This document shows positions 1-9,075 of a DNA stretch of 35,526 nucleotides, piece after piece; positions within the stretch are counted from its first letter, which is position 1; each line of letters starts with the position of its first letter. The translations under genes were made by a program, and so were the position numbers. The stretch is taken from the NCBI GenBank assembly GCA_030018695.1, contig JASEHI010000022.1, forward strand, positions 1-35,526, read 5' to 3'. The stretch is from Anaerolineales bacterium (GTDB lineage Bacteria; Chloroflexota; Anaerolineae; Anaerolineales; Villigracilaceae). The notes under the pieces were generated by a model that was not told the origin of the DNA, did no database searches, and saw only the letters and a list, made by a program, of their open reading frames with translations.

Positions 1-20
1 GGTTTTCTCGAAGGTTCTGG

Positions 21-76
21 CCGTTTTCTGAACCTTCGGGACGGTTGTTCAACTGAAATGAAACACACCCAAATGA
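21..76 (+). repeat. Dispersed intergenic repeat, left copy
   Basis: This stretch matches, in inverted orientation, the last ~58 bases of the window (35469-35526). They share the core CGGGACGGTTG, then TTCAACTGAAATGAAA and ACACCCAAA, with only a handful of differences. Both copies lie just upstream of a gene with a strong ribosome binding site. A preceding hairpin (CGAAGGTT at 9-16 pairing with AACCTTCG at 31-38) overlaps this copy. It could be a REP-like element or a shared promoter or leader; the sequence alone does not decide. Confidence 0.6.
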
Positions 77-101
77 ATTAGAATGAAGAAAGGAGAATAG
101 A

Positions 102-1223
102 ATGAAGAAAGGATTTGGCCGGCGGGGAATTGTCATCGCCGTCATCGCCGTCATCGTCATCGCAGCGGTGTTGGCTGTATTTCTCAGGCTGCAAATAAAA
201 GAGACGGTCGAAATAGGCGCGGTGCTCTCCCTTTCTGGTTCCGCCTCGTACGTGGGAGAGGAAACAAGGGATGGCATGCTTTTGGCCATCGAGGAAATCA
301 ATGCCTGGGGCGGCATAGACGGCAGGAAGATAGAATTGATCATCGAAGACAGCCAAACAGACCCGCAAGCAGGTGAAGAAGCCTTCCAAAGAATAGAAGC
401 CGCGCATCAGCCTCTCTTGTATGTCGCAAGTATAAGCGCGGTTGCCATAGCCCTGGCGCCGCTGGCAGAGGAAAACAAGGTCGTGCTTTTCGGCCTGGCA
501 GCCACAGCGCCGGAACTCACAGAGCCAGAAAACGAATGGGTTTTCCGCTATTTCCCCACGGCAAAAGATGAAGTGCCGCCCGTTTTGGCAATCCTGGAGG
601 AATTGGGGGTCGAGAACTTGGGGATGATCTACATAGATGACCCGTTTGGCAGGTCTTTCTTTGCATTGGCCAGGCAGGAGCTCGAAAAAAGCGGTGGAAT
701 GATCAGGGGTGAACCCTACGATGGGAAGACGGCCGATTTCACAGAGTCGATCGCCAGACTGAAAGATGCAGAAGCAATCTACGTTGTGGTCATGGCCGGT
801 CATGTCAAGGATATGTTCGGGCAGTTACGGCAAGAGGGTTTCGAGGGGGTTATCGTTTCCGCCGGCAATGCCAGCATCCCTTCTGTCAGAAGCCTGCCAG
901 AGGCAAATGGCGTCTACCTGGTTGCGTCCATCATTTACCACCCGAGCTTTCTCTATGCCGCAGAGGTAAAGGAAAGATATGAGGCCAGATATGGCAAGCC
1001 TTTCAACCACTATGCCGCCAACGGGTATGACCTGATGAAACTTTTGGCCGGCCTGTTGGCAGGTCAGGAAATCTCCCGGCAGAGTGTGAAGAGTCTGCTG
1101 GAAGAAGGGTTCATTTACCATGGAGTTTTTGGCGCGCTCGATGTCGAGCCAGGCGAACACGATATCGGCTTTCCCATGCATCCCGCCCGCATCGTGGACG
1201 GCGAGATCGAATATCTGAGATGA
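102..1223 (+). CDS. ABC-type branched-chain amino acid-like substrate-binding protein, membrane-anchored
   Basis: This 373-residue protein resembles periplasmic-binding proteins of the Leu/Ile/Val family (Peripla_BP_6). The N-terminus has KK/RR followed by one hydrophobic segment (about residues 9-30). There is no lipobox cysteine, so it is probably held by an uncleaved signal anchor. The mature part opens with the family's IGAVLSLSGSASYVGEE strand-loop and GMLLAIEEINAWGGIDGR, then IELIIEDSQTDP; lobe two includes FNHYAANGYD. The start follows AAAGGAG about 8 nt upstream. No permease or ATPase genes are adjacent. Instead the next gene, only 4 nt downstream, is a sensory c-di-GMP phosphodiesterase, so I infer that the protein presents a ligand to a signalling partner, though a distant transporter is possible. 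Family assignment is firm; the ligand is unknown. Confidence 0.85.
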   Translation: MKKGFGRRGIVIAVIAVIVIAAVLAVFLRLQIKETVEIGAVLSLSGSASYVGEETRDGMLLAIEEINAWGGIDGRKIELIIEDSQTDPQAGEEAFQRIEAAHQPLLYVASISAVAIALAPLAEENKVVLFGLAATAPELTEPENEWVFRYFPTAKDEVPPVLAILEELGVENLGMIYIDDPFGRSFFALARQELEKSGGMIRGEPYDGKTADFTESIARLKDAEAIYVVVMAGHVKDMFGQLRQEGFEGVIVSAGNASIPSVRSLPEANGVYLVASIIYHPSFLYAAEVKERYEARYGKPFNHYAANGYDLMKLLAGLLAGQEISRQSVKSLLEEGFIYHGVFGALDVEPGEHDIGFPMHPARIVDGEIEYLR

Positions 1224-1227
1224 AAAA

Positions 1228-4200
1228 ATGAGAATGAGCATAGGCGCCAAAATAACCGCCGGCTTTGTGCTGGCTGCATTACTGATGCTTGCCCTGGCGC
1301 TCTACTCGGTGAGCGTAAGCCGGCAATCCTTGCTGGAATCTGTTGGCACTAGCTCCGTATTCCTGACCGAGGAAATGCTGAAAAGAATGGATATGGATAT
1401 TTACGGGAAGATCGAGAGTCTTCAAATATACTCCGGCGATCTATCGTTGAAAAGCAGTCTCCTGGCATCCAACCGCGAATTCGAGAGCCTGGACAGTATT
1501 GAGGGATACGTCAGCCAAAAGGACAGCGAATGGGTTTCTGCGCCAAAAGACGCAATCACTCCCTTTATGCAAGCGCTGATCGGCAATGAGTTGTCGAACA
1601 GCCTGAGACGAGAATTCATCGAATTCTATGAAAAGAGGTATGGTTACGCGGTTTTTGGCGAGGTTTTTGTAACCAATGAATACGGCGCCAATGTGGCGCA
1701 AACCGGAAAAACCACGGATTACTACCAGGCAGACGAGGCATGGTGGCAGATTGCCAAAACGGAAGGCCTCTACGCAGGTGATATCGAGTACGACGAAAGC
1801 GCTGACGTATACGCTGTGATCATTGGAGTAAGGGTTGATGATGAAAACGGAAACTTTATCGGGGCGCTGAAGGGTGTCGTCGTTGTCAATGCAATTATCC
1901 GGCAGGCAGAGATCGCCACGAAGAAATACGAAACGACAGAGATCAAATTGACCACTCAGGATGGGAGGCTGATTTTTGCCACCCGGCCGTTCCAATTTGG
2001 GGAAGATGCATCCGCGCAGGGGTTTTTCCAGAAGATACAACAAAGTGAAAGCGGTTTCTTCCTCGCCGAGGAAGGCGGCAGGGAAAAACTGCTTGCCTAT
2101 GCACACTCGAGAGGCTATAGAAACTTCGCAGGGTTCCAATGGATTCTTATCATGGAATGTGATGTGGAAGAGATATCACAGCCAATTTCTGCACTGAGAA
2201 ACAGCATATTGGCTGCTTTTCTCGTTTTGTTCACGACGGGCATGATCAGCGCCTCGCTGATCTCACGCTCGATTTCGAATCCAATCGCTGAACTGATCGA
2301 AACAGTGGAGGAGATTCGCGCCGGCAGGCTCGATGTCGAAATCGGTCCTGGGCTGAGAGAAGCCAGGGACGAGGTCGGCGATCTGGCCAGAGCCTTCGAT
2401 CAAATGGCAAGACGGGTCAGGGAACGAACCATCGAGCTGGCAGGTACCAATGAACTCCTGCGGCAAGAGATCGCCGGGCACAAAAAGGCAGAAGAGTCCA
2501 TCGCCCGCCAGTTGAGAGAATTGACCGTCCTGCACGCCGTTGCCCTGGCCGGGGTGCGTGCCGCAAGCGTTGACGAGCTGATCGCCCAGGTTACCCAAAC
2601 CATCGGGGAGACGCTTTATCCCGATAACGTTGGCTTCTTGCTGCGCGACGAGGCCCAGAACGTCCTGCGCGTGCATCCCTCGTACCGGGGCGTGGTGTGG
2701 GAAAAAACGCCGATTGTCGTCCCACTCACGCAGGGCATTGTCGGCAAGGTGGCCTCCACTGGCCAGCCGCTGCGCGTTCCCGACGTCAGCCTGGAACCGG
2801 CTTACATGCAGGTCGCCGCGGAGAGCCGTTCCGAGCTGTGCGTGCCGCTCCAGATCGGCGAGCGCGTCATCGGTGTCATCAACGCCGAAAGCAGCAAGGA
2901 GGATTTCTTCAGCGAGGCCGATGAGCGTTTGCTGTTCACCATTGCCGGCCAGGTGGCGACTGCGCTGGAGTGGCTGCGCCTGTTCGAATCCGAACGCCAG
3001 CGCCGCCAGGAAGCCGAGACATTACGCCAGGCGGCTCAGGTTGTGAGTGCCAGTCTGGATGTCAATGAAGTGTTCAGGTTGATGCTGGAGCAATTCAAAC
3101 ACGTGTTGACCTTTGACACGGCCTCGGTACTCCTCCTTGGAGAAACGGGGCAGCCAGACCTCGTCGCAGGCATGGATTACGCAGACGAAAAGATGACCAG
3201 CCAGGCGGTCCACGAGCTGCTGAAAGACAGCCCTATCCTGAAGCAGATGGCGCAAGCCCTCGAGCCGCTGACCATAGCCGACGTGCGTCATCATCCAGGC
3301 TGGATTTGGGTGCCCGGCGCCGAACACGTGCGCTCATTTCTCGCGGTACCGATGATCGCCCGCCGGCGCATGATCGGCGCGCTGATGGCAGATAGCGTTT
3401 ACCCCGGCTTCTTTACCGACGACGACGTACGCGTCGCCCAGTCGTTGGCGCAGCACATGGCAATTGCCATCGAGAATGCTCGCTTATTCAAGGCCGAACA
3501 GCGCCGCGCCGAGGAGACCACTGCTTTGCTGGCCACGACGCGCGCCCTCTCTTCCCTGGACTTGCAGTCCGTTCTGGAGACCATTGCCATGCATGCCAGG
3601 CGCCTGTTCGAAGCTGACGGCAGCAACATCCACCTGATCGAGCCGGATGGGGAGACGCTGCGCTGCGTCGTTGCTCTCGAGGAACACGCCGAGCAGGTCA
3701 TGGCGTTACCTCTAAAGCTAGGCCAGGGGTTTGCCGGGTTAGTCGCCTCGAAGGGCGCGTCCGAGATTGTCAACCGGACGCTGGAGGACACGCGCGGCAT
3801 CCAGGTGCCCGGCACGCCAGAAGAACCAGAAGCGTTAGCCCTGGCCCCGCTCAGGTGGGGAGAAAATGTCATCGGTGTGATGACCGTCAGTCGCCTGGGC
3901 GAAGATCGCCCGTTCGCGCCCGGCGATCTCACGCTGTTGACCGCTTTCGCCGACCAGGCAGCTCAGGCCATCGCCAAGGCCCGGCTGTACGAGGACGCCC
4001 GGCGCCGCCTCGCGCATGTCCAGACCCTGCATGAGATTGACCGGGCCATTGCCGGCAGTATGGACTTGCGTCTTATCTTGAATATCATTCTCGATCAGGC
4101 GACAACGCAGCTACGCGTGGATGCCGCGGATGTGCTGCTGTTCGACCCAGGCTTACAGACGCTCGAATTCGCTAACGGGCGCGGCTTCCGCACCTCTGCC

Positions 4201-5088
4201 CTCAGGCACACCCGCCTGCGGCTGGGCGAGGGTTACGCCGGTCAGGCCGTGCTGGAGCGGCGTATCGTCCATATCCCCGATCTCACCATAGATGCGGAGG
4301 CGTTCAGCCGCTCTCCATACCTGCCCGGCGAGGGGTTCGTGACCTACTTCGCCGCGCCGCTGGTCGCCAAAGGTCAAATGGTGGGCGTCCTGGAAATTTT
4401 CCATCGGACGCGGCTCGACCCCGGCGTGGAATGGCAGGATTTCCTGGAAGCGCTGGCCAGCCAGACTGCCATTGCCATAGATCATGCGCAGCTATTCGAT
4501 AGCCTGCAGCGCTCCAATACGGAGCTGATGCTGGCCTACGACGCGACCATCGAAGGCTGGTCGCACGCCCTCGACCTGCGCGATCGAGAAACCGAAGGCC
4601 ATACCCGGCGCGTCGCCGAGATGACCGTGCGCCTGGCGCAGTCCTTTGGCGTGAGCGACGCCGAACAGGTGCACGTGCGGCGCGGCGCGCTGCTGCACGA
4701 CATCGGCAAGATAGGCGTTCCGGATGCCATTTTGCTCAAGCCCGGCCCGCTCAGCGATGAAGAGTGGCAGATCATACACAAACATCCCCAACTCGCCTAC
4801 GACATGCTCGCTCACATCACCTACCTGCAGCCGGCGCTGGATATTCCCTTCTGCCACCACGAAAAATGGGACGGCGCGGGCTACCCGCGTGGACTGAAAG
4901 GCGCGCAAATCCCCCTGGCGGCGCGCATCTTTGCCGTGGTAGACGTGTGGGACGCGCTGACTTCCGACCGTCCTTATCGCCCGGCCTGGACGACAGAGAA
5001 GGCTCTCGAATATATTCGCGCACAGTCAGGAAAGCATTTCGACCCCCAGGTGGTGGAGGCGTTTATGAAAGGGGTGGGTGAGGAGTAA
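1228..5088 (+). CDS. Membrane sensor c-di-GMP phosphodiesterase (dCACHE-HAMP-GAFx4-HD-GYP)
   Basis: A 1286-residue transmembrane signalling protein. In order: TM1 (about 9-31); a large extracellular domain of double-CACHE type (about 35-310); TM2 (about 325-345); HAMP (about 346-400); a short coiled coil; four consecutive GAF domains (about 430-590, 600-755, 765-925, 935-1095); and a C-terminal HD-GYP domain. The HD pair is H1157-D1158 within LLHDIGKIGVPD. The second motif is HHEKWDGAGYP (H1210-P1220), so the catalytic residues look intact and hydrolysis of c-di-GMP is expected. It begins 4 nt after the binding-protein gene with little Shine-Dalgarno signal of its own, which suggests translational coupling; an ATG two codons later is an alternative start. 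Four tandem GAFs between HAMP and output point to integration of internal ligands with the external signal. Confidence 0.9.
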   Translation: MRMSIGAKITAGFVLAALLMLALALYSVSVSRQSLLESVGTSSVFLTEEMLKRMDMDIYGKIESLQIYSGDLSLKSSLLASNREFESLDSIEGYVSQKDSEWVSAPKDAITPFMQALIGNELSNSLRREFIEFYEKRYGYAVFGEVFVTNEYGANVAQTGKTTDYYQADEAWWQIAKTEGLYAGDIEYDESADVYAVIIGVRVDDENGNFIGALKGVVVVNAIIRQAEIATKKYETTEIKLTTQDGRLIFATRPFQFGEDASAQGFFQKIQQSESGFFLAEEGGREKLLAYAHSRGYRNFAGFQWILIMECDVEEISQPISALRNSILAAFLVLFTTGMISASLISRSISNPIAELIETVEEIRAGRLDVEIGPGLREARDEVGDLARAFDQMARRVRERTIELAGTNELLRQEIAGHKKAEESIARQLRELTVLHAVALAGVRAASVDELIAQVTQTIGETLYPDNVGFLLRDEAQNVLRVHPSYRGVVWEKTPIVVPLTQGIVGKVASTGQPLRVPDVSLEPAYMQVAAESRSELCVPLQIGERVIGVINAESSKEDFFSEADERLLFTIAGQVATALEWLRLFESERQRRQEAETLRQAAQVVSASLDVNEVFRLMLEQFKHVLTFDTASVLLLGETGQPDLVAGMDYADEKMTSQAVHELLKDSPILKQMAQALEPLTIADVRHHPGWIWVPGAEHVRSFLAVPMIARRRMIGALMADSVYPGFFTDDDVRVAQSLAQHMAIAIENARLFKAEQRRAEETTALLATTRALSSLDLQSVLETIAMHARRLFEADGSNIHLIEPDGETLRCVVALEEHAEQVMALPLKLGQGFAGLVASKGASEIVNRTLEDTRGIQVPGTPEEPEALALAPLRWGENVIGVMTVSRLGEDRPFAPGDLTLLTAFADQAAQAIAKARLYEDARRRLAHVQTLHEIDRAIAGSMDLRLILNIILDQATTQLRVDAADVLLFDPGLQTLEFANGRGFRTSALRHTRLRLGEGYAGQAVLERRIVHIPDLTIDAEAFSRSPYLPGEGFVTYFAAPLVAKGQMVGVLEIFHRTRLDPGVEWQDFLEALASQTAIAIDHAQLFDSLQRSNTELMLAYDATIEGWSHALDLRDRETEGHTRRVAEMTVRLAQSFGVSDAEQVHVRRGALLHDIGKIGVPDAILLKPGPLSDEEWQIIHKHPQLAYDMLAHITYLQPALDIPFCHHEKWDGAGYPRGLKGAQIPLAARIFAVVDVWDALTSDRPYRPAWTTEKALEYIRAQSGKHFDPQVVEAFMKGVGEE

Positions 5089-5092
5089 AACG

Positions 5093-6379
5093 ATGCACAC
5101 CATTTTCAAAGCGATGGCGACCATCATCTTCAGTGGCGCACTGCTTCTCTCCTGCGCCGGTAGGGTGACAGATACCGGCCAGGTTACGGCGACCGCGGTC
5201 GCTCCATCAGCCGGCGCGTGGCAGCTCATCGGCCCCGGCGGCGGTATGATCGTCTCCGTCGTCGCCGACCCGGCCGACGCCGATACCCTCTATACCCTGG
5301 TCAACTGCGGCGGTGTGCGCAAGTCCACCGATGGCGGCCAGACCTGGCAAGCCCAAGACCGGGGGCTGCGCTACGATCTCCACGGCCAAGAGTGCCAGGC
5401 CGGCACCGCCCTGGCCGTCCACCCCGCCAACCCCAACGTGCTGCTGCGCTCCGCCCACAGCGGCGAAATCTACTTTACCCGCGACGCCGCCGAGACCTGG
5501 CAGATCACCTACCAGGTCCCTGGTGACAACTTCCGCCGCTTCTGCTGCTTCACCTTCGACCCCGACAACCCCAACGTGGTCTACACCGCCATCGGAGATA
5601 ACAACCGCGTCCTCACCGAAGAGTATGAATTGTTCGATGTCACCGGCAATTTTGTCCTGCGCGGCGAATGGGACGGCCAGCAGTGGCGCTGGACGAAGAT
5701 CAGCGAGATGGAAGGCCACGACACCGAAATCATTTACTCGATGGACGTGGGCCAAGAGAATGGCCGCACTTACCTCTACCTGACCACCAACGCCGGGCTG
5801 TACAAGGGGGAAGTGGTGGGCGATAGCTTTACCCCGCTCGAAATCAGCGCGCCGGGCCTGCCGGCCGACGAGTACCTGGAAGGGGCTAACGTGGTAGTGG
5901 ACGATCACACGCCGGGCCGCGTCTACCTGGCGGTGGGCAACCGCGCCGACCTCTACGGCGGCGTCTACCGCTCCACCGACTACGCCGCCTCCTTCACCCT
6001 GCTGACCGATCCTGATGGCTATGACCCCTGGAACCAGGGCAGACCCAACACCCGCTTCTTCACTTTCCTGATCGACCCCCACGACCCGGCCGTGCTCTAC
6101 GCCAGCCAGGTGAAGTACAACCCCAAAGGCGAAAGCGGGGAAGGCGGGACGCTTTTCCGCTCGCCGGGACGTTCTCGAACCCCACGGTCTCCACGCGGGC
6201 GATCAGACCCAGGATCAGGTGGACAAAGAAGCGGAAGATTCTGTGGGTGGATTTTTTCATACTATTGCAAATCCAGCCGAAGCAGGGCGGGTGCAGCTAC
6301 AGGAATTCCTTCAGTCTTGGATGGTCTTTGTAAAAGCCGCGGAACTCCTCCGGCAGGAGCGAGGCAATGCGGCACATGA
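5093..6379 (+). pseudogene. BNR/Asp-box beta-propeller lipoprotein, 3' truncated at a gene junction
   Basis: ATG 5093 has AGGAG 8 nt upstream, at the end of the HD-GYP gene, so it is the likely start; an upstream in-frame GTG at 5078 would overlap that gene. The N-terminus is a signal peptide ending in the lipobox LLSC, with C21 as the lipidation site. The mature part carries Asp-box repeats of the sialidase/sortilin-like propeller type (RKSTDGGQTW, YFTRDAAETW, YRSTDYAASF) with spaced DPADADTLY and HPANPNVLL strands. The homology-like sequence ends at GGTLFRS near 6160. After that the frame continues to a stop at 6379 only because it reads antisense through a plsC fragment and the end of the next plsC; that tail is Arg/Gly/Ser-rich and not propeller-like. 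Probably a non-functional or altered product, or an assembly junction. Confidence 0.75.
6160..6260 (-). pseudogene. 5' remnant of a second PlsC-type acyltransferase
   Basis: Reading leftward from the ATG at 6260 gives about 35 residues, MKKSTHRIFRFFVHLILG then LIARVETVGFENVP. These match, position by position, the N-terminus of the intact acyltransferase immediately upstream on the same strand (FTRFLIRFLMRLLARVEIRGLENVP). Similarity stops right after ENVP near 6160, before the catalytic H-x4-D motif, where the sequence becomes the BNR gene read backwards. So two plsC paralogues once lay in tandem and the second is now cut short. Confidence 0.7.
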
Positions 6380-6962
6380 TCTCGCCGGTATCCGCCTTGA
6401 GCGCTTCGTCGCGGCCCTGTCCCTCGGAGGGGAGCGGCGCCAGGTGGAAGACCGGCCCAACGTTGAGCGAGACGCGCGGCCGCCTGAGCCGTTTCAACTG
6501 CCCGAAGAAGAGCGGGTCGAACGAGCCGGTGACGCCAGCCGGCAGGATGGGATAGCCCAGTTTGGCGGCCAGGTAACTGACCCCCTGCTTCCCCTCGATC
6601 AGGTGTCCGACCTTCGAGCGCGTCCCCTCCGGCGTGATGACCAGCACCTCGCCCTGCTTCATGCGGGTGATGACCTGGCGGAGGGCTTTCACGTCCGGGT
6701 TGAAGCGGTCAATGAAGATGAAGTTCAGGTGTTTCCCCAGCCAGCGCAGGATGGCCAGTTTCTCCCATTTCTCCCCCACCAGCAGGAACAGTTTCGTGTT
6801 GTCGAGAAAGAGGAACGGCAGGAAGGCGTCCACCAGGCCGAGGTGGTTGGAGGCGATGATGAAATTTCCCTCTTGGGGAACGTTCTCCAGGCCGCGGATC
6901 TCGACCCGCGCCAGCAGGCGCATCAGGAAGCGGATGAGGAAACGGGTGAATTTGAGTTTCAT
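6297..6962 (-). CDS. 1-acylglycerol-phosphate acyltransferase-like protein (PlsC family)
   Basis: A 221-residue membrane-associated acyltransferase, expected to transfer an acyl group to lysophosphatidate in phospholipid synthesis. The NHLGLVD motif holds the catalytic H40-x4-D45 pair, and PEGTRS (111-116) is the second substrate-binding motif; the hydrophobic amphipathic N-terminus is typical. I chose ATG 6962 rather than the upstream ATG at 6998 because the extra 12 residues would be encoded by the terminator hairpin of the previous gene. No Shine-Dalgarno is visible before 6962. Instead TACAAT, a good -10 box, ends about 7 nt before the ATG, so a leaderless or nearly leaderless transcript is possible. 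A truncated paralogue follows 37 nt downstream. Confidence 0.85.
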   Translation of the reverse strand: MKLKFTRFLIRFLMRLLARVEIRGLENVPQEGNFIIASNHLGLVDAFLPFLFLDNTKLFLLVGEKWEKLAILRWLGKHLNFIFIDRFNPDVKALRQVITRMKQGEVLVITPEGTRSKVGHLIEGKQGVSYLAAKLGYPILPAGVTGSFDPLFFGQLKRLRRPRVSLNVGPVFHLAPLPSEGQGRDEALKADTGEIMCRIASLLPEEFRGFYKDHPRLKEFL

Positions 6963-6978
6963 TGGTGCTATTGTACAA

Positions 6979-7009
6979 CAAAAAAGCCCGGCCGCCACAG
7001 GAGCCGGGC
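6979..7009 (-). terminator. Intrinsic terminator of the GH99-like gene
   Basis: On the minus strand, GCCCGGC (7009-7003) pairs with GCCGGGC (6992-6986) across a 10-nt loop and is followed by a T-run (6985-6979). It sits 21 nt past the stop of the GH99-like gene and separates it from plsC. Confidence 0.85.
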
Positions 7010-7029
7010 GAAACGTTCACACACAACCA

Positions 7030-8817
7030 TTACGGGTTCTTCCAATTTTCGCTGTATTCGCGCGTGATATCAAGGTAATCAGCATTGTAGGATTGACTTG
7101 GCTCGATGTATGTATGCTCCCACCACTCGTTCCAGGAGGTGATGAAAATCCAATCAGGATTGCTGGCAATTGCTGCCTCGAAGGTGGCTCGGTAGAGGCT
7201 GCCGTCATCCCGGGGCAATATGGGCGATGTTCGACGCGGAATCAGGTGATCGTCGTAGCCCGGCTGAACTGTAGCCGCCCAAATATAGGTTGTGGATGGA
7301 CCCAGGAGGGGAAAATAGTGGACACTCCGGCCGATATTCTCGTAAACGGACTGGAGCGCAGCCAACTGATCGGCATCGGTGCTTTGCATCACGTTGAGGA
7401 TATTGTACTGGTACAGCCCGCTGAACACCTCCAACGAATCCAGGTCTGCACTCTCCCCTGCGAACTGCCCAATGAGGAAGGGTTCGAGCCCTTCGTCACG
7501 GAGGGTGGTTAGAATCTGCTCCCAAGTCGGATCAGGTACCAGATAAGATACCCAAACTACAAAAACCGGCCTGCCGTCCACCTCTGCATAAGCGGGGTGG
7601 TCGCCATATTTCGAGACGGCGTAACGGAGCCAGTTCAGGATGTCCGCCTCGGGGAGAGGCTGCCCGTCGTACATCAGCAACTCGAAATTGATCATGACCG
7701 AGAAATCCCGCGCTTGCGCCGCGTCGAGCAAGAGACGCAGGTTGTCGTCAGTGTAACTATGAGGGCCCCACCACGATGAAATAAAGCCGTCTATCCCGGC
7801 CTCCTGCGCCTGCTGGATGTGCTGTTCGATGGTGGCGCGGTCGCCAGAACCGTAATACCCCAGGGTCGGCTGGTCGAGCAGGATGCTCGTGTCCCATTCT
7901 TCTCTGATGTACCAGGGGTAATAATATGCCCACAGCATCCGCGCTGGTCTTTCTGGAAGAGCCTGTTCCAGGAAAGGCTGTTCATTCAGCGCGCTGATAT
8001 CCAGGGAACACTCACCTGTGGCGGTGAATGTGAGTTCTGCCAGGATATTCGCCTCGCCTGAAACGGAATCCCACACTCGAAGGGCGCTGGTACCCCCGCC
8101 GCGCTGCTCATATTGGCACAAGACGGAAGGAGCGACCACCCCTGTCCAAGTAATTGCATATTCCATCAGCACCCCTACCTGGCTGCCCTCTGATTCCTGC
8201 CCAACCCAAAGACTTTGTATATCCCCGTTCCCTTTGGCAGGCTCTCCCAGCGTCCCGGCGAAATGTGCGCTGAGGAAATAATATGGGTCTGAAAAAGTGA
8301 CCCGGGCGGCCTGGGCAGTGGTGGTCAGTTCGAAGGTCAGGGAATGGTAGGAGACGAGTTCGGTAGCCCGGCTGAAAAGGTCGTCCAGGTAAGACCCGAC
8401 GCCAAAGTTCAAATCATAGTACACGCTGTCAATGGCGGCGGAGAGATCGTTGAAGATGATTTCCAGGGCCTTCTCTCCCCCGGTGTACAGTTCGAGGCGA
8501 TAAAGAAAACCGCCGCGCGGGCTCTGGTCGGACTGGGGCGTGAGAATGAGGCCGCTTGCCTTCTCAATAAAACCGGCGATGTCCTCCTCGGCTTGAGCCT
8601 GGCGCCGTTCACCCAGACCACTCTGGATGACAATTCGTGTGATGGCGGTCAGGCTGCCCGGGAAGAATTCCGGAAAATCCAGGCCGGAGGTTCCTGCTTC
8701 GCCATCGGTGGATGGTTCCGTAGAAGCATCACGGTCCGGGGAATCGTCCGTCGGGCTGGGGCCGCAACCGGACAGTATTATTGTTAAAAGGGTTAAGAAC
8801 AAGAGGAATCTTCTCAT
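7030..8817 (-). CDS. Lipoprotein with GH99-like (endo-alpha-mannosidase/mannanase-type) domain
   Basis: A secreted lipoprotein of about 595 residues. The signal peptide ends in LSGC, giving a lipidated cysteine, followed by a Ser/Asp/Glu/Thr-rich linker. An N-terminal part of about 250 residues is unrecognised. The C-terminal half reads like the GH99/GH71-like fold: AYYYPWY, LGYYGSGD, EAGIDGFISSWWG, and the closing TSWNEWWEHTYIEPS. Members act on alpha-mannose-containing glycans; the substrate here is not predictable. ATG 8817 is preferred because AAAGGA lies about 8 nt upstream; the first ATG (8826) overlaps that site. An intrinsic terminator follows. A weak TATAAC (8878-8883, minus strand) may be the -10 box. 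The 220 bases between this gene and the terminator at 9040 hold nothing else I recognise. Confidence 0.8.
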   Translation of the reverse strand: MRRFLLFLTLLTIILSGCGPSPTDDSPDRDASTEPSTDGEAGTSGLDFPEFFPGSLTAITRIVIQSGLGERRQAQAEEDIAGFIEKASGLILTPQSDQSPRGGFLYRLELYTGGEKALEIIFNDLSAAIDSVYYDLNFGVGSYLDDLFSRATELVSYHSLTFELTTTAQAARVTFSDPYYFLSAHFAGTLGEPAKGNGDIQSLWVGQESEGSQVGVLMEYAITWTGVVAPSVLCQYEQRGGGTSALRVWDSVSGEANILAELTFTATGECSLDISALNEQPFLEQALPERPARMLWAYYYPWYIREEWDTSILLDQPTLGYYGSGDRATIEQHIQQAQEAGIDGFISSWWGPHSYTDDNLRLLLDAAQARDFSVMINFELLMYDGQPLPEADILNWLRYAVSKYGDHPAYAEVDGRPVFVVWVSYLVPDPTWEQILTTLRDEGLEPFLIGQFAGESADLDSLEVFSGLYQYNILNVMQSTDADQLAALQSVYENIGRSVHYFPLLGPSTTYIWAATVQPGYDDHLIPRRTSPILPRDDGSLYRATFEAAIASNPDWIFITSWNEWWEHTYIEPSQSYNADYLDITREYSENWKNP

Positions 8818-9039
8818 CTTTTCCATCCTTTCCAGGGGAGACTTGTCGTTTCGGAAAAATAAAACATCGGATGTATGTTATACTCCAAACGGGCAGGTTT
8901 TTAACTTTTTAGAATGCTGAAAACGCCAGAAAATACTCGCAAATGGCGCAGTTTTTGGCTTTTCCAAAAGTAAAGATTTCACCCGTTTGCAGTATATCGT
9001 AGCAGAAAAAACAGGTTCTTCAATGCCCCCGAAGGGTTA

Positions 9040-9074
9040 CAACCTCCCCGGCATCTTCGACACCGGGGAGGTTG
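9040..9074 (-). terminator. Hairpin terminator after the thiolase gene
   Basis: A perfect 12-bp stem (CAACCTCCCCGG at 9040-9051 with CCGGGGAGGTTG at 9063-9074) with an 11-nt loop begins 2 nt past the thiolase stop. There is no immediate T-run on the minus strand; one appears about 25 nt further, so it may be only a partial terminator or an mRNA-stabilising hairpin. Confidence 0.55.
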
Positions 9075-9075
9075 G

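Noticed and set aside
5207-6082. 291-codon minus-strand ORF opposite the BNR gene
   Set aside because: The plus strand has a lipobox, Asp-box repeats and a good binding site; this frame has none of these.
6219-7067. Long plus-strand ORF antisense to plsC
   Set aside because: The minus strand encodes a protein with clear PlsC motifs; this frame is Glu/Gln/Arg-rich shadow sequence without a family or binding site.
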